Source of the DNA: Acidobacteriota bacterium
GTDB taxonomy: Bacteria > Acidobacteriota > Blastocatellia > Pyrinomonadales > Pyrinomonadaceae
Direction of reading: 5' to 3'
Assembly: GCA_019239425.1 (NCBI GenBank)
Contig: JAFAZX010000066.1
Coordinates: 1-58,892, forward strand
Length of the DNA: 58,892 nucleotides
A model generated the notes under the pieces. That model made no database searches. It saw only the letters and a program-made list of their open reading frames with translations, and was not told the origin of the DNA. The position numbers were made by a program, and so were the translations under genes. Position 1 is the first letter of the stretch. Each line of letters opens with the position of its first letter. Shown here in pieces: positions 34,640 to 42,234 of the stretch.

Positions 34640-35125
34640 ATGAACTCGCAGACGCTACAGCCCCCGGCGGCCGACGCGCCCGTCTACAAGCAGCTCCTGG
34701 TCGGGTTGCTGGTCGGCTGCCTCCTCGGCCCGATTGTCGGTTGGTTCATCGGGACGTTCGCGACCTTCTTCGCGGTGGCCGCGGCTGACGCGTACCCGAA
34801 CGGCGTGGCGACACGCGGCATGCGCCTCACGGCCTTCGTCGGCGGGCTGCTCGGTCTCCCCCTCGGGCTGGTCGTGGGGGCGCTGGTGGGCGTGCCCGTT
34901 CGGCTCTTATCGGCGGCGGTGATAAAAGCTCTGAAGAACGTGTGGGCGGGCGGGGCGCTCGGCTCGCTGCTCGGCCTCGGGGCCGGGCTATTGATTCACA
35001 GGTACTGGCACCCTTCGCCCGAGGCGTTCGTCTACACCATCACCCACTCGGTCGTGGTGGGCGCCTCGGTCGGGGCCGTGGCCGTGCTGGCGAACCCCAC
35101 GTGGCTGCACACTCGACGGCGGTGA
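34640..35125 (+). CDS. Glycine-rich membrane protein
   Basis: 161 aa. Four or five membrane helices rich in Gly and Leu (LLVGLLVGCLLGPIVGWFIG, LGLPLGLVVGALVGVP, LGSLLGLGAGLLIHRY). The gene starts 8 bp after the MOSC stop. Unknown family; may be a small permease-like or anchor protein. Confidence 0.72.
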   Translation: MNSQTLQPPAADAPVYKQLLVGLLVGCLLGPIVGWFIGTFATFFAVAAADAYPNGVATRGMRLTAFVGGLLGLPLGLVVGALVGVPVRLLSAAVIKALKNVWAGGALGSLLGLGAGLLIHRYWHPSPEAFVYTITHSVVVGASVGAVAVLANPTWLHTRRR

Positions 35126-35147
35126 AGAGACTGGAAGAGGGTAGTTG

Positions 35148-35567
35148 ATGAAGGCTGTCCCCGAGTTCATCAGACGCGCCGCGTCGTCGAGGCTGGGCCT
35201 GTGCTTACTCGCCGCCCACCTGGTTTACGTCGTCTGGGAGTTCGCGCTGAAGCCTTCGGCCACGTATGCAAAAACCCCTTGCGTGGCGGAGCCTTCGTCG
35301 GCGGTGCTCATCGCGGGGCGCCTTTACCACTGGCATTACGAGTCCGCGCCGCTGAAGCTCATCACCTTCCTCGACCTTCCCGCCATGTTCTTAGCCGGGC
35401 TGGCCTCGAAGTGTTTCGCGCCGCTGAGGCTTTGTGATTTCACGTCCTCCTGGGTGGACGCGGTTCTCATCCTCTTTTTCGCTTCCGTCCAATGGCTGCT
35501 GTTCGGGTTCGTGGTTGAAGCGCTCTTCCGCCGATTCGCGGGAGGGGGCGCGGGCGCTCTGAGATGA
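35148..35567 (+). CDS. Membrane protein of unknown function
   Basis: 139 aa. Helices at about 14-32 (LGLCLLAAHLVYVVWEF), 70-87 (LITFLDLPAMFLAGLA) and 105-125 (VDAVLILFFASVQWLLFGFV). The layout, with an N-terminal helix, a loop bearing His/Tyr (YHWHYESAPLK) and a last helix near the C-terminus, recurs in other short membrane proteins of cassette arrays. Family not named here. Confidence 0.72.
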   Translation: MKAVPEFIRRAASSRLGLCLLAAHLVYVVWEFALKPSATYAKTPCVAEPSSAVLIAGRLYHWHYESAPLKLITFLDLPAMFLAGLASKCFAPLRLCDFTSSWVDAVLILFFASVQWLLFGFVVEALFRRFAGGGAGALR

Positions 35568-35649
35568 GCGCGCCGCGTGAAGGGAGGCCGCCCCGCCGGA
35601 AGTCTTTAACCCGGCAGGCGGACGAGAGGGGCGGAAGGGTCAGGTGCGG

Positions 35650-36222
35650 ATGACGCTGAGCAGCTACAAACTCCCGCTCGCCTTCGACGCGGCGGCGCTC
35701 AAGGCCGACCTCGGGCAGGTCGCCGCGGGCGATTGGGTCAGGCACTTCAACCGGGGCTACTACGTGGGCGAGTGGAAAGGCTTGGCGCTGCGCTCGACGA
35801 CGGGGCGCGCCAACCAGTTGTTCACGCCCGCGCAGGAGACGGCGGAGACCGTCGAGACGCCCGTCCTCGAACGGTGCCCTTACTTCCGGCAAGTCCTGGC
35901 CGCGTTCGAGTGCCCCCTCCACACGGCGCGCCTCCTCAGCCTCGGTCCGGGGTCGAAGATTCTGGAGCACAAGGATGATTTTCTGAGCGGCGAGGACGGG
36001 CTGTTCCGCGTCCACGTCCCCGTCGCCACGGACGAGCGCGTGGAGTTCTTCGTCGGCGGCCGCAGGCTCTCGATGTCGGAGGGGGAGGCCTGGTGGGTGG
36101 ATTTCAGCCTCCCGCACCACGTCACCAACGGCAGCGACAGAGACCGCGTGCACCTCGTCATCGATTGCAGAGTGAACGACTGGCTCGCGGGGCTGCTCCC
36201 CCGCGGCGGCGACCTGGGCTGA
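35650..36222 (+). CDS. Aspartyl/asparaginyl beta-hydroxylase-like protein, second copy
   Basis: 190 aa from ATG 35650. Same family as the gene at 31115: ERCPYFRQVLAAFECPLHTA, ILEHKDDFLSGEDGLFRVHV, FFVGGRRLSMSEGEAWWVDF and SLPHHVTNGSDRDRVHLVID. The two proteins are clearly diverged, not a recent duplicate. The presumed iron ligands His and Asp in EHKDD and His in LPHH are present. Confidence 0.88.
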   Translation: MTLSSYKLPLAFDAAALKADLGQVAAGDWVRHFNRGYYVGEWKGLALRSTTGRANQLFTPAQETAETVETPVLERCPYFRQVLAAFECPLHTARLLSLGPGSKILEHKDDFLSGEDGLFRVHVPVATDERVEFFVGGRRLSMSEGEAWWVDFSLPHHVTNGSDRDRVHLVIDCRVNDWLAGLLPRGGDLG

Positions 36223-36253
36223 AAGCCGTGCCGCCGTCACGCCGTTCCGGAAG

Positions 36254-36697
36254 ATGACGATCTCAATTCGCCCAGCCTCCGCCGCCGACGTCGAGGCCCT
36301 CTGCTCGCTCGACCTCGTCGCGCGTCAGGAGGGCGGGCGGCGGGAGTTCATCAGGGGCGCGGTGGCCGCGGGCACCTGCCACATCGCCGCCGCCGACGGC
36401 CTGGTCGTCGGCTACGCGGTGCTCAATTACAACTTCTACGGGCAGGGCTTCGTCGACATGCTCTACGTAGAGTCCGGACACAGGCGGCGGGGCGCGGGCG
36501 CGGCGTTGCTGAGGGCGATGGAGGGGCTGTGCCGCACGCGGAAGCTGTTCACCTCGACGAACCTCTCGAACCTGCCGATGCAGTCGCTGCTCGCCCGGCT
36601 TGGGTATGAATTGAGCGGCGTTATTCACAACCTCGACGAAGGCGACCCGGAGCTCGTCTACTTCAAGCTGCTCCGACGGACAGGCCGCGCCGACTAA
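36254..36697 (+). CDS. GNAT N-acetyltransferase
   Basis: 147 aa. SIRPASAADVEALCSLD start, coenzyme loop DMLYVESGHRRRGAGAALLR, then LFTSTNLSNLPMQSLLARLG. The stop codon TAA lies inside the attC-type core GACTAAC, as is usual in integron cassettes where the site begins at the gene end. Substrate unknown. Confidence 0.9.
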   Translation: MTISIRPASAADVEALCSLDLVARQEGGRREFIRGAVAAGTCHIAAADGLVVGYAVLNYNFYGQGFVDMLYVESGHRRRGAGAALLRAMEGLCRTRKLFTSTNLSNLPMQSLLARLGYELSGVIHNLDEGDPELVYFKLLRRTGRAD

Positions 36698-36705
36698 CGG
36701 CGGCC
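36692..36705 (+). repeat. attC-type left core at the GNAT stop
   Basis: GACTAACGGCGGCC, with GACTAAC at 36692-36698 fitting RYYYAAC. It overlaps the stop codon. The rest of the site is replaced by the promoter-bearing repeat that follows. Confidence 0.45.
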
Positions 36706-36708
36706 TCC

Positions 36709-36775
36709 CCCACAAAACGCTTTGCGCGTTGGCGGGGCCGTGCTATCGTGCGGCCGTCTCGACGAACCCGGGCCG
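36709..36775 (+). repeat. 67-bp direct repeat, copy 1, carrying a promoter
   Basis: Nearly the same 67 bp recur at 38503-38569, both starting CCCACAAAACGCTTTGC and ending CGACGA, A or G, then CCCGGGCCG. Within it TTTGCG (36721-36726) and TATCGT (36744-36749) are 17 bp apart, a plausible sigma70 promoter reading into the next gene. Confidence 0.65.
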
Positions 36776-36845
36776 GGGCTACCTGACGGACTCGGCAGAC
36801 CGCCCGACCGGCCACTCACCCCCCCCTCTGACGGAGTCCGACCGC

Positions 36846-36995
36846 ATGACTCAACCCACTGATGCCCCACCGCGGAATCTGACCGAATCCCTCGGCTGTT
36901 CACGCGCCATCGCGGAGTTCGGCCGAACCGTTCGGCACAATAATAGTTGGGCGCTTAACTTGGAGCTCAAAGCCAGAGACATTCTGAGAGGGTAA
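36846..36995 (+). CDS. Short reading frame behind the copy-1 promoter
   Basis: 49 codons starting MTQPTDAPPRNLTESLGC, preceded by GGAG at 9 nt. The second half of the frame reads through an attC-type right end (GTTGGGC at 36946). It looks like the start of a cassette gene truncated by fusion to the end of another cassette. Whether a peptide is made is unknown. Confidence 0.35.
   Translation: MTQPTDAPPRNLTESLGCSRAIAEFGRTVRHNNSWALNLELKARDILRG
36930..36957 (+). repeat. attC-type right end, variant A
   Basis: GTTCGGCACAATAATAGTTG then GGCGCTT. The same motif recurs at 39614-39640 (ATTCGGCACAATAGTAGTTA then GGCGCTT). GTTGGGC at 36946-36952 fits GTTRRRY. These two differ in style from the main attC family of the array. 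Confidence 0.5.
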
Positions 36996-36997
36996 TA

Positions 36998-37288
36998 ATG
37001 ATGAAATGCGCAGCCTGTGGAGGTACTGCCTTAGTTGAGGGCACGCTGATGGATGCAAACAGCACCAACGACATCTCTTTCAAAGCCGGCGAGACTTCTT
37101 TTATTAAGCGTCTCTTTGGCGTCGGGGATCGGCGCATCATCCGTGCCTACGGGTGCGTTCATTGTCAGCACTTGCAGCTCGCCGTTGAGTTCAGCGAGAG
37201 CGATTTAGAGCGTTATCAAGAGTTCGAGGGTCAGCAGCCCAGTGTGCTTGACAGGATAAACACAGTGCCGACAGAACCAGAGGAATAA
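36998..37288 (+). CDS. Small zinc-ribbon-like protein
   Basis: 96 aa. The N-terminus MMKCAACGG and the later YGCVHCQHLQLA give two CxxC pairs that can bind one zinc. Between them is FKAGETSFIKRLFGVGDRRI. Cassette proteins of this type are common and uncharacterised. The stop lies 20 bp before the next attC core. Confidence 0.75.
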   Translation: MMKCAACGGTALVEGTLMDANSTNDISFKAGETSFIKRLFGVGDRRIIRAYGCVHCQHLQLAVEFSESDLERYQEFEGQQPSVLDRINTVPTEPEE

Positions 37289-37307
37289 ATTAGCCTCCCT
37301 CGTGCGC

Positions 37308-37397
37308 GCCCGACAACGGCATGCACCCGACCGCCGACACGCTGTTTCTCAAGTTCCCACAGAGTTGCGGGGCGGCGGGTGATTGGCGGCGTTCGGC
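37308..37397 (+). repeat. Integron attC site 1
   Basis: GCCCGAC (37308-37314), AAC, then GGCATGCACCCGACCGCC; right arm GGGCGGCGGGTGATTGGC and GTTCGGC (37391-37397). The outer cores are complementary apart from one mismatch. The left arm has two bases not matched on the right, as in attC sites. 90 bp with a variable middle. Confidence 0.7.
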
Positions 37398-37461
37398 GCT
37401 TCTCTCACCCGGCGGCTTAGACCTACAATCCACGATGCTTGATACCGGGATGGAGAAGCAG

Positions 37462-37725
37462 ATGGACGAGTCCGCTTTCAAACAGGTCTCGAAGGGGTCG
37501 TTCGCGGAGATATATCTTCGACTCGGCGGCGGCGCGTCGACGGGCTGGACGGCCGACTACTGGCGGGAAGTCATCGAGCCGGACGCCGGGCCGGGCTGGA
37601 GGTTCATGGTCGAGGAGCCGAGGAGCGCCGAGCATAACCGGATGTGGGTCGTCACGGATCATAGGGCCAAGGAGCACCGGCTGTTCTTCACGACCGAGCA
37701 GTCTGAAGATGATTTCTTCGGCTAA
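37462..37725 (+). CDS. Hypothetical cassette protein
   Basis: 87 aa from ATG 37462, which has GGAG 6 nt upstream; the in-frame reading upstream passes through attC 1 (giving MHPTADTLFLK) and is not a real extension. Alpha/beta protein with SFAEIYLRLGGGASTGWTAD and MWVVTDHRAKEHRLFFTTEQ. No family recognised. Confidence 0.65.
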   Translation: MDESAFKQVSKGSFAEIYLRLGGGASTGWTADYWREVIEPDAGPGWRFMVEEPRSAEHNRMWVVTDHRAKEHRLFFTTEQSEDDFFG

Positions 37726-37744
37726 AAAACTGTGGGGGTGAATC

Positions 37745-38473
37745 ATGAGGGTCGTGATTACGGCCTGGGGCTGCTGCCTGCTCCTGCTTGCCGGCGCCGG
37801 CGTGAGGGCGCAGCGCTCCACCCTCGGCGACAATTTCGGGGTGGGCAAGGAGAGAACCCTCGTCAGCAGGGACGGGGCCTACTTCGCCTCAGACGCGGCG
37901 AACGCCGACCAGAAAAAGCGCTTCGCCCTCGGCTTCGAGGTCGCCGCCGTCTGCGTGGCTCAGGGCGATAAAGACAGAGGCAAGCTGACGCCGACCCCAG
38001 ACCCCGAGGCGCCTTTCAAGGTTTACGTCCCTAAAGATTTGGAGGACTGCCTCGTCGAGCTGGAGAAGATGCTTCATCCGTCATTAATCAGCGAGATGAG
38101 GCTCAAATCGGAAGACGACATGGTCTTGTACCATCGCAGTCTCGGCACGTGGGTCAGGAATAATTGGGCGCTCTGGGCCGGCTCGCGGCTCTCCAGGTAC
38201 TTCAACGGTCTGGGGATTTATCACCCCGACGACATGTCGGGCATCATCCTCACCTCGTTCTGGCGACACCTGCACTCCCAGCCGATCAGGCTCGACGAGC
38301 AGGTCGAGCGTTACAAGAAGTACTGGCGAGATTTGGAAGAGAAGGAGGACAGCATTTCGCCGGGTCATCTCCCGCGACGGCCGCGTGGTCAAAAGAATCC
38401 GGGGCTTCGACGAGAAGGCTTTACGCGAGGCGGTCGCAGAGGCGGCCGGAGAACTTCCGAAAGGTAAAGACTA
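37745..38473 (+). CDS. Secreted DUF6794-type protein, apparent frameshift near the end
   Basis: Signal peptide (WGCCLLLLAGAGVRAQ), then the conserved core LEDCLVELEKMLHPSLISEM, WVRNNWALWAGSRLSRYFNG and HPDDMSGIILTSFWRHLHSQ seen in DUF6794 proteins. After LEEKED (about 38355) the frame continues with improbable Arg/Gly/Pro-rich residues to 38467, while the +1 frame carries RVISRDGRVVKRIRGFDEKA and ends at 38473. A one-base insertion in the gene or the assembly is the simplest explanation. Confidence 0.7.
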
Positions 38474-38502
38474 GAACCTGACAAGGGCCTGCACCCGGCC
38501 CC

Positions 38503-38569
38503 GCCCACAAAACGCTTTGCCGGCGGGCGGGGCCGTGCTATCGTGCGGCCGTCTCGACGAGCCCGGGCC
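38503..38569 (+). repeat. 67-bp direct repeat, copy 2, carrying a promoter
   Basis: Copy of 36709-36775 with a few substitutions. TTTGCC (38515-38520) and TATCGT (38538-38543) keep the 17-bp spacing, as expected if the promoter is the conserved part. It precedes the gene at 38673. Just upstream, 38482-38496, lies an eroded attC left arm (GGGCCTGCACCCGGC). Confidence 0.65.
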
Positions 38570-38672
38570 GAAACATCCGTGCGGACTCACAGAGTCATGC
38601 CCGGCCTCTCAAACCACCCAGAGCCGCGCGGCCGCCTCAGACCCGCAAGCCCCGCGCGAGGAGAAGAGAGAC

Positions 38673-39572
38673 ATGCCCGACCACCTGGACAGACCGTTCG
38701 ACCTCGGCGACGAAGAGAGGGCGCTGATAGTCGAGAGGAAGGCGACCTGCCCCTTCATCGGCAGCGCCGTGAACGAGGGCCGGCTCCGGGTGCTGAACGA
38801 CGCGAACGACCCGCTCGCCAGCATCGAGGAGGTCAGGATGCTGGGCAACACCGGCGAAGGCAGCGACCTCGGGGACGTGCTCGTGCTGTTCGCGAAGGGC
38901 AACCACGCGTTCCGGCGGGGCGACTCCGGGAGGCTGGACGTAGAGCTGGAGGGAGACCTGTTCTCCCTGGACTTCCCAGGCTCACAGGGCTCGCACCCCG
39001 GCCACAGCGGCATCCTCCAGGGAGACCCGACGGCGCTCGGCTCCGGCCGTCTGAGCAAGGCGGACTTCGAGAGGCTGACCAGCCGCGCGCAGGGCGGCCT
39101 GATTAAGCGCTCGGAGGTCGGACACTTCATCGCGGAGAACGTGCTCAGGGACCCGAACTCGAAGGTGTCGGACGCAGAGACTCTCAAGCTGCTCGGGCGC
39201 GACCTGAAGGGGTTGGCGAAGGCGGTCGTCGTCGCGTTCCTGGGCGGGTTCCGCGGTTCCGACAGAGACACGGAGGCGGCCCACCGGGCCTTCTTCGAGA
39301 AGCTCACCAGGCTGGCGGGCGAAGAGAACCTCGTCGGCTCCGCCGGGGAGTTCGGCCTGCTCTTCGCCTTCCTCGCGCACAGCCCACGCACGCGGGAGGT
39401 GGGGGGCGAACCCGCCGTGTCCGTGGAGGACTTGAGGGCCATGTTCGTCGAGAAGCGCCTTCCCGACGGCTGGGAGACCTGGAAGAAGAGCTGGGGCGAC
39501 TGGGTCAAGAGCACCAACAAGCTATTCCTGAGCGCCGCCGCGGAATACCACAGGCTCAAGCGCGCCGGGTGA
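38673..39572 (+). CDS. Conserved hypothetical protein, 299 aa
   Basis: Start chosen at ATG 38673 behind GAGGAGAAGAGAG; MPDHLDRPFDLGDEERALIV. Conserved-looking stretches: KATCPFIGSAVNEGRLRVL, LVLFAKGNHAFRRG, PGSQGSHPGHSGILQGDPTA and GHFIAENVLRDPNSKV. Soluble, no signal peptide. The CPF motif and a GNH/GSHPGH pair might bind a cofactor or metal, but I do not recognise the family. It is driven by the promoter in repeat copy 2. Confidence 0.75.
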   Translation: MPDHLDRPFDLGDEERALIVERKATCPFIGSAVNEGRLRVLNDANDPLASIEEVRMLGNTGEGSDLGDVLVLFAKGNHAFRRGDSGRLDVELEGDLFSLDFPGSQGSHPGHSGILQGDPTALGSGRLSKADFERLTSRAQGGLIKRSEVGHFIAENVLRDPNSKVSDAETLKLLGRDLKGLAKAVVVAFLGGFRGSDRDTEAAHRAFFEKLTRLAGEENLVGSAGEFGLLFAFLAHSPRTREVGGEPAVSVEDLRAMFVEKRLPDGWETWKKSWGDWVKSTNKLFLSAAAEYHRLKRAG

Positions 39573-39613
39573 TTCACACCCCTTCCCGCTCCATAAAGGA
39601 GTTAGCCCGCCCC

Positions 39614-39640
39614 ATTCGGCACAATAGTAGTTAGGCGCTT
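39614..39640 (+). repeat. attC-type right end, variant B
   Basis: ATTCGGCACAATAGTAGTTA then GGCGCTT, ending with GTTAGGC (39630-39636). Matches the variant A tail at 36930. A preceding GTTAGCCCGCCCC (39601-39613) may be the left part. Confidence 0.5.
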
Positions 39641-39684
39641 GCTACTTGCGAGAAATGGCGGAGAATGATGGCGGAGATAATATA

Positions 39685-40173
39685 ATGAGCTTAGAGCAAC
39701 TTAAAAATATTGTTATCCTAGTTTCCGCAGGAATAAGCACAGTAGGTATTCCTATGCTAATTGGCCTTATCTGGAAATACCATGAGACGCAAGTGAAAGC
39801 TTTACAAATGTTTACTTTCAAAGAGGTAGAGCAACAAATCTCAGCAATGGAGAATACTTATATACGGGTAAATAAAAGACTACGGGAATATGTGGCAGAG
39901 CTTGAAAAACAAATGCCTAATGAAGTGCCTAGCGAAATTGAGAATCGTATAGAGTTATTAAGAAGCGCGCAGAAAGAGCTTTCTCACATGGGATTTGTTC
40001 TGGATGATGATAATAAGGAATTTGATCTAGCGCGTAGATTGCACGCACTATCAAATAGGGAAGCTATGCACAACGTCCAAAAACTATTGAATACTCTGGT
40101 TAGATATGAGGAAACTGTCAAGAAGAAAATTAGTGAGGGCAAAGGTCAAGCATTATTAGATGGGGAGAAATAG
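39685..40173 (+). CDS. AT-rich cassette gene: membrane-anchored coiled-coil protein
   Basis: 162 aa from ATG 39685 (GGAG at 8 nt); ATG 39655 is also possible. One membrane helix (IVILVSAGISTVGIPMLIGL) and a long helical part with EVEQQISAMENTYIRVNKRL and later segments. The codons are mostly A/T-ending, unlike every neighbour, so it came from a low-GC source. No family recognised. A full attC site follows 17 bp after the stop. Confidence 0.78.
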   Translation: MSLEQLKNIVILVSAGISTVGIPMLIGLIWKYHETQVKALQMFTFKEVEQQISAMENTYIRVNKRLREYVAELEKQMPNEVPSEIENRIELLRSAQKELSHMGFVLDDDNKEFDLARRLHALSNREAMHNVQKLLNTLVRYEETVKKKISEGKGQALLDGEK

Positions 40174-40190
40174 TTTGCCTTAAACCACGC

Positions 40191-40279
40191 GCCTAACAAC
40201 GGCATGCACCCGACCCGCGACACGCAGGCTCTCATCTACCTTTAGCTTCTGGGCGGGCGGGTGATGCCGGGCGTTGGGC
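40191..40279 (+). repeat. Integron attC site 2, best example
   Basis: 89 bp. GCCTAAC (40191-40197) faces GTTGGGC (40273-40279). The left inner arm GGCATGCACCCGACCCGC (40201-40218) pairs with GCGGGCGGGTGATGCC (40253-40268) if G40206 and A40213 are left unpaired, the two extrahelical bases that direct integrase to the correct strand. Unpaired AAC and GGGC form the central spacer. The 34-nt middle is variable. Confidence 0.85.
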
Positions 40280-40312
40280 GGCCTAGGCCCGAGTAAGAAA
40301 GGAGAAGACCGT

Positions 40313-40498
40313 ATGACGAACCAGGCTCTCAACCTCGTGAGAATGGTCTTACTAGTCTTGATTCTTCTACTGCTGGGATTAACCGGATATCAATATTTTC
40401 GGACTGGGAAGTTTAATTTCGGGAGCGTCGTCGCCGCTTTAGGGTGTCTGGTATTTTTTCTCATCACCGGGCGGAAGGAAGGTTCCGGAAAGCAGTAA
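40313..40498 (+). CDS. Small two-helix membrane protein
   Basis: 61 aa, AAGGAG 7 nt before the ATG. Two hydrophobic stretches: VRMVLLVLILLLLGLTGYQY and GSVVAALGCLVFFLITG. Typical of tiny cassette membrane proteins; no family. The 204 bp that follow hold nothing recognised. Confidence 0.7.
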   Translation: MTNQALNLVRMVLLVLILLLLGLTGYQYFRTGKFNFGSVVAALGCLVFFLITGRKEGSGKQ

Positions 40499-40702
40499 TT
40501 ACCTGCCCACGTGAGCCAAAGTAGGTAACCGCGGTTCGCTCCGGCTTCTCGCCGCCGCCTTTTTCCAAGAGCGGGCTGAGCCTTGATACCCCGGGATTTC
40601 GGGAGTATTGTTTGCGGCCTGGTTGTTCTTTTCCCTGGCAGAACCTCAGTCGGTTAACGCTCCGCGAACGAACCTCAAACATTAGCTGCCACGCACGCAC
40701 AC

Positions 40703-41785
40703 ATGATTAGCGACATTGAGCTCAAGACCATCGAAAAACGCCTGGACGGAATCAAGGAAGGCGTCCAGAGGCTGAGAACCATCCTCATCATCACCATCAT
40801 CGCATCGTCGGCGATCTTGTTCGTGCTGTTCAACTCGAACTTCTCCCGGATTCATTCCATGGCGGTCGACGAGAGTGGCAGCAAGGTGCAGTCGGAGGGG
40901 AAGACTTTTGCGAAGCTGGGGAAAGAGATCCTGCTGAGTGACTGGTACAAGAGCCGCAACATCCAGGTGAACTTTCTCGGAATCTCCGTCAACGTCACGG
41001 ACTTGCCGATAGTGGGCAGCATCACCCTGACCGTCATCACCATCTGGTATTTCTACGGCTACCGACAGAGCAACCGGGCCATCTACGGGATTCTGGAGGA
41101 TGTCTCGAAGTATAAGCGGGCAGACCGTGGGCTGAGCAGGAAGGAGATCATCGGCCTCCGCAAAATGGTCTACACCTCAATCGCGCAGACCAGCGTCTTC
41201 ACGAAGAACGACACCTTGCGCCCCGCGGCCCATCCCCCGTCACAAAACGGAACTGCCGGCGGAGGGAAGGGCCGGGCGAAGCGGGTCATGCCCTGGCTGG
41301 AAAGAAGGTTACTCGGAGAGAGCGACCGGCCGAGTGAGTACAAGCCGGGCGAGAACGCGGAGAGCGAGGCGCTGACGTTCACCGACAAGCTCGTCAAGTT
41401 CATGTTCTACCTGCCCTTCTGGACTACCCTTTCGATCTTGATGAGGGAGGTCTACAACCTGCTCAGTTACTCGCCGCTCCAAGATTCCGCGATGAACGAA
41501 AGGGAGGTCTTCGCCACCCTGGGTCTGGCCCCGCCCCTCCAGAATTTGTCGGCCCCCGAACAACTTTCGGCCTTCGAAACCTTCGTCGAGTCGAGACAGG
41601 TAGTCTCCATGTACATCGAAGGGCATTACGGGGACATCGCGCTGGCCTTCCTGTTCGGCGTCATCGCGCTGCTGTTCGTCATCTACCTGAGAGTCCTCTG
41701 TAACGGCTGCCTGGCCTTCTCCCGGGCCAACACCCAGAGTCTTTGGCGATTCAACGTGGAGACCACGGAGATGGAAGAGCCTTAG
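40703..41785 (+). CDS. Membrane protein, 360 aa
   Basis: N-terminal cytoplasmic helix (IEKRLDGIKEGVQRLRTI), a membrane helix at 27-44 (LIITIIASSAILFVLF), a periplasmic segment, second helix at about 107-122 (ITLTVITIWYFYGYR), then a large loop and helices near 236-252 (FMFYLPFWTTLSILM) and 312-333 (IALAFLFGVIALLFVIYL). Large for a cassette. No known motif. Confidence 0.78.
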   Translation: MISDIELKTIEKRLDGIKEGVQRLRTILIITIIASSAILFVLFNSNFSRIHSMAVDESGSKVQSEGKTFAKLGKEILLSDWYKSRNIQVNFLGISVNVTDLPIVGSITLTVITIWYFYGYRQSNRAIYGILEDVSKYKRADRGLSRKEIIGLRKMVYTSIAQTSVFTKNDTLRPAAHPPSQNGTAGGGKGRAKRVMPWLERRLLGESDRPSEYKPGENAESEALTFTDKLVKFMFYLPFWTTLSILMREVYNLLSYSPLQDSAMNEREVFATLGLAPPLQNLSAPEQLSAFETFVESRQVVSMYIEGHYGDIALAFLFGVIALLFVIYLRVLCNGCLAFSRANTQSLWRFNVETTEMEEP

Positions 41786-41807
41786 TCAGCCGAGTCAAAT
41801 CGCAAGT

Positions 41808-42122
41808 ATGTATTGTCCTAAATGCGGCGACGAGTTAGTAAAAGTCGAAAGGGAGCTGACGTGTGTGAGAGGCCGGATGGGTCTCTCACAGCATCTTGAG
41901 CGGCGTCTCACGGAGTGCTTCATTCTGAGGAATGACACGCCCCGCGAGTTTAAGTTCTCCTTCCTCGTCGGCGGGAGATGGTTCTGCCCGGGCTGTGGCG
42001 TCCCGACAGTTGAGGAAGACGGCTTTGTCCGCTGTCCGCAGTGCGGGCTGAGCCTGAACGAGTTTATGCATGCGTTAGTCGAGCGTCACCCGCACGCTCG
42101 GAGGCGTGGCGAGAATGAGTGA
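41808..42122 (+). CDS. Zinc-ribbon protein
   Basis: 104 aa. Three cysteine pairs: CPKCGDE at the N-terminus, CPGCGVP and CPQCGLS near the C-terminus, enough for one or two zinc ribbons. The middle LRNDTPREFKFSFLVGGRWF is a beta-rich segment. Function unknown; the style resembles small nucleic-acid-binding or chaperone-like zinc proteins. Confidence 0.75.
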   Translation: MYCPKCGDELVKVERELTCVRGRMGLSQHLERRLTECFILRNDTPREFKFSFLVGGRWFCPGCGVPTVEEDGFVRCPQCGLSLNEFMHALVERHPHARRRGENE

Positions 42123-42180
42123 GCATGGCCGCCGAAGGGCCGAGGTACTACTGGCGGGTGGGTGAGGAGCGGCGTTAGGC
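42123..42180 (+). repeat. Eroded attC-like site
   Basis: Right core GTTAGGC at 42174-42180 preceded by GGCGGGTGGGTGAGGAGCGGC, close to the common right arm. The left arm (GGCCGCCGAAGGGCC) is shorter and degenerate. Confidence 0.5.
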
Positions 42181-42234
42181 GGTGCGCGCGGCTCGGCCGT
42201 GTGTCAGACCCGCTCGCGTGACAGACTTCGAACG

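Noticed and set aside
42199..42234. N-terminal extension of the SixA-like protein
   Set aside because: The codons follow directly on attC-like sequence and precede the conserved MKTLYVVRH start.
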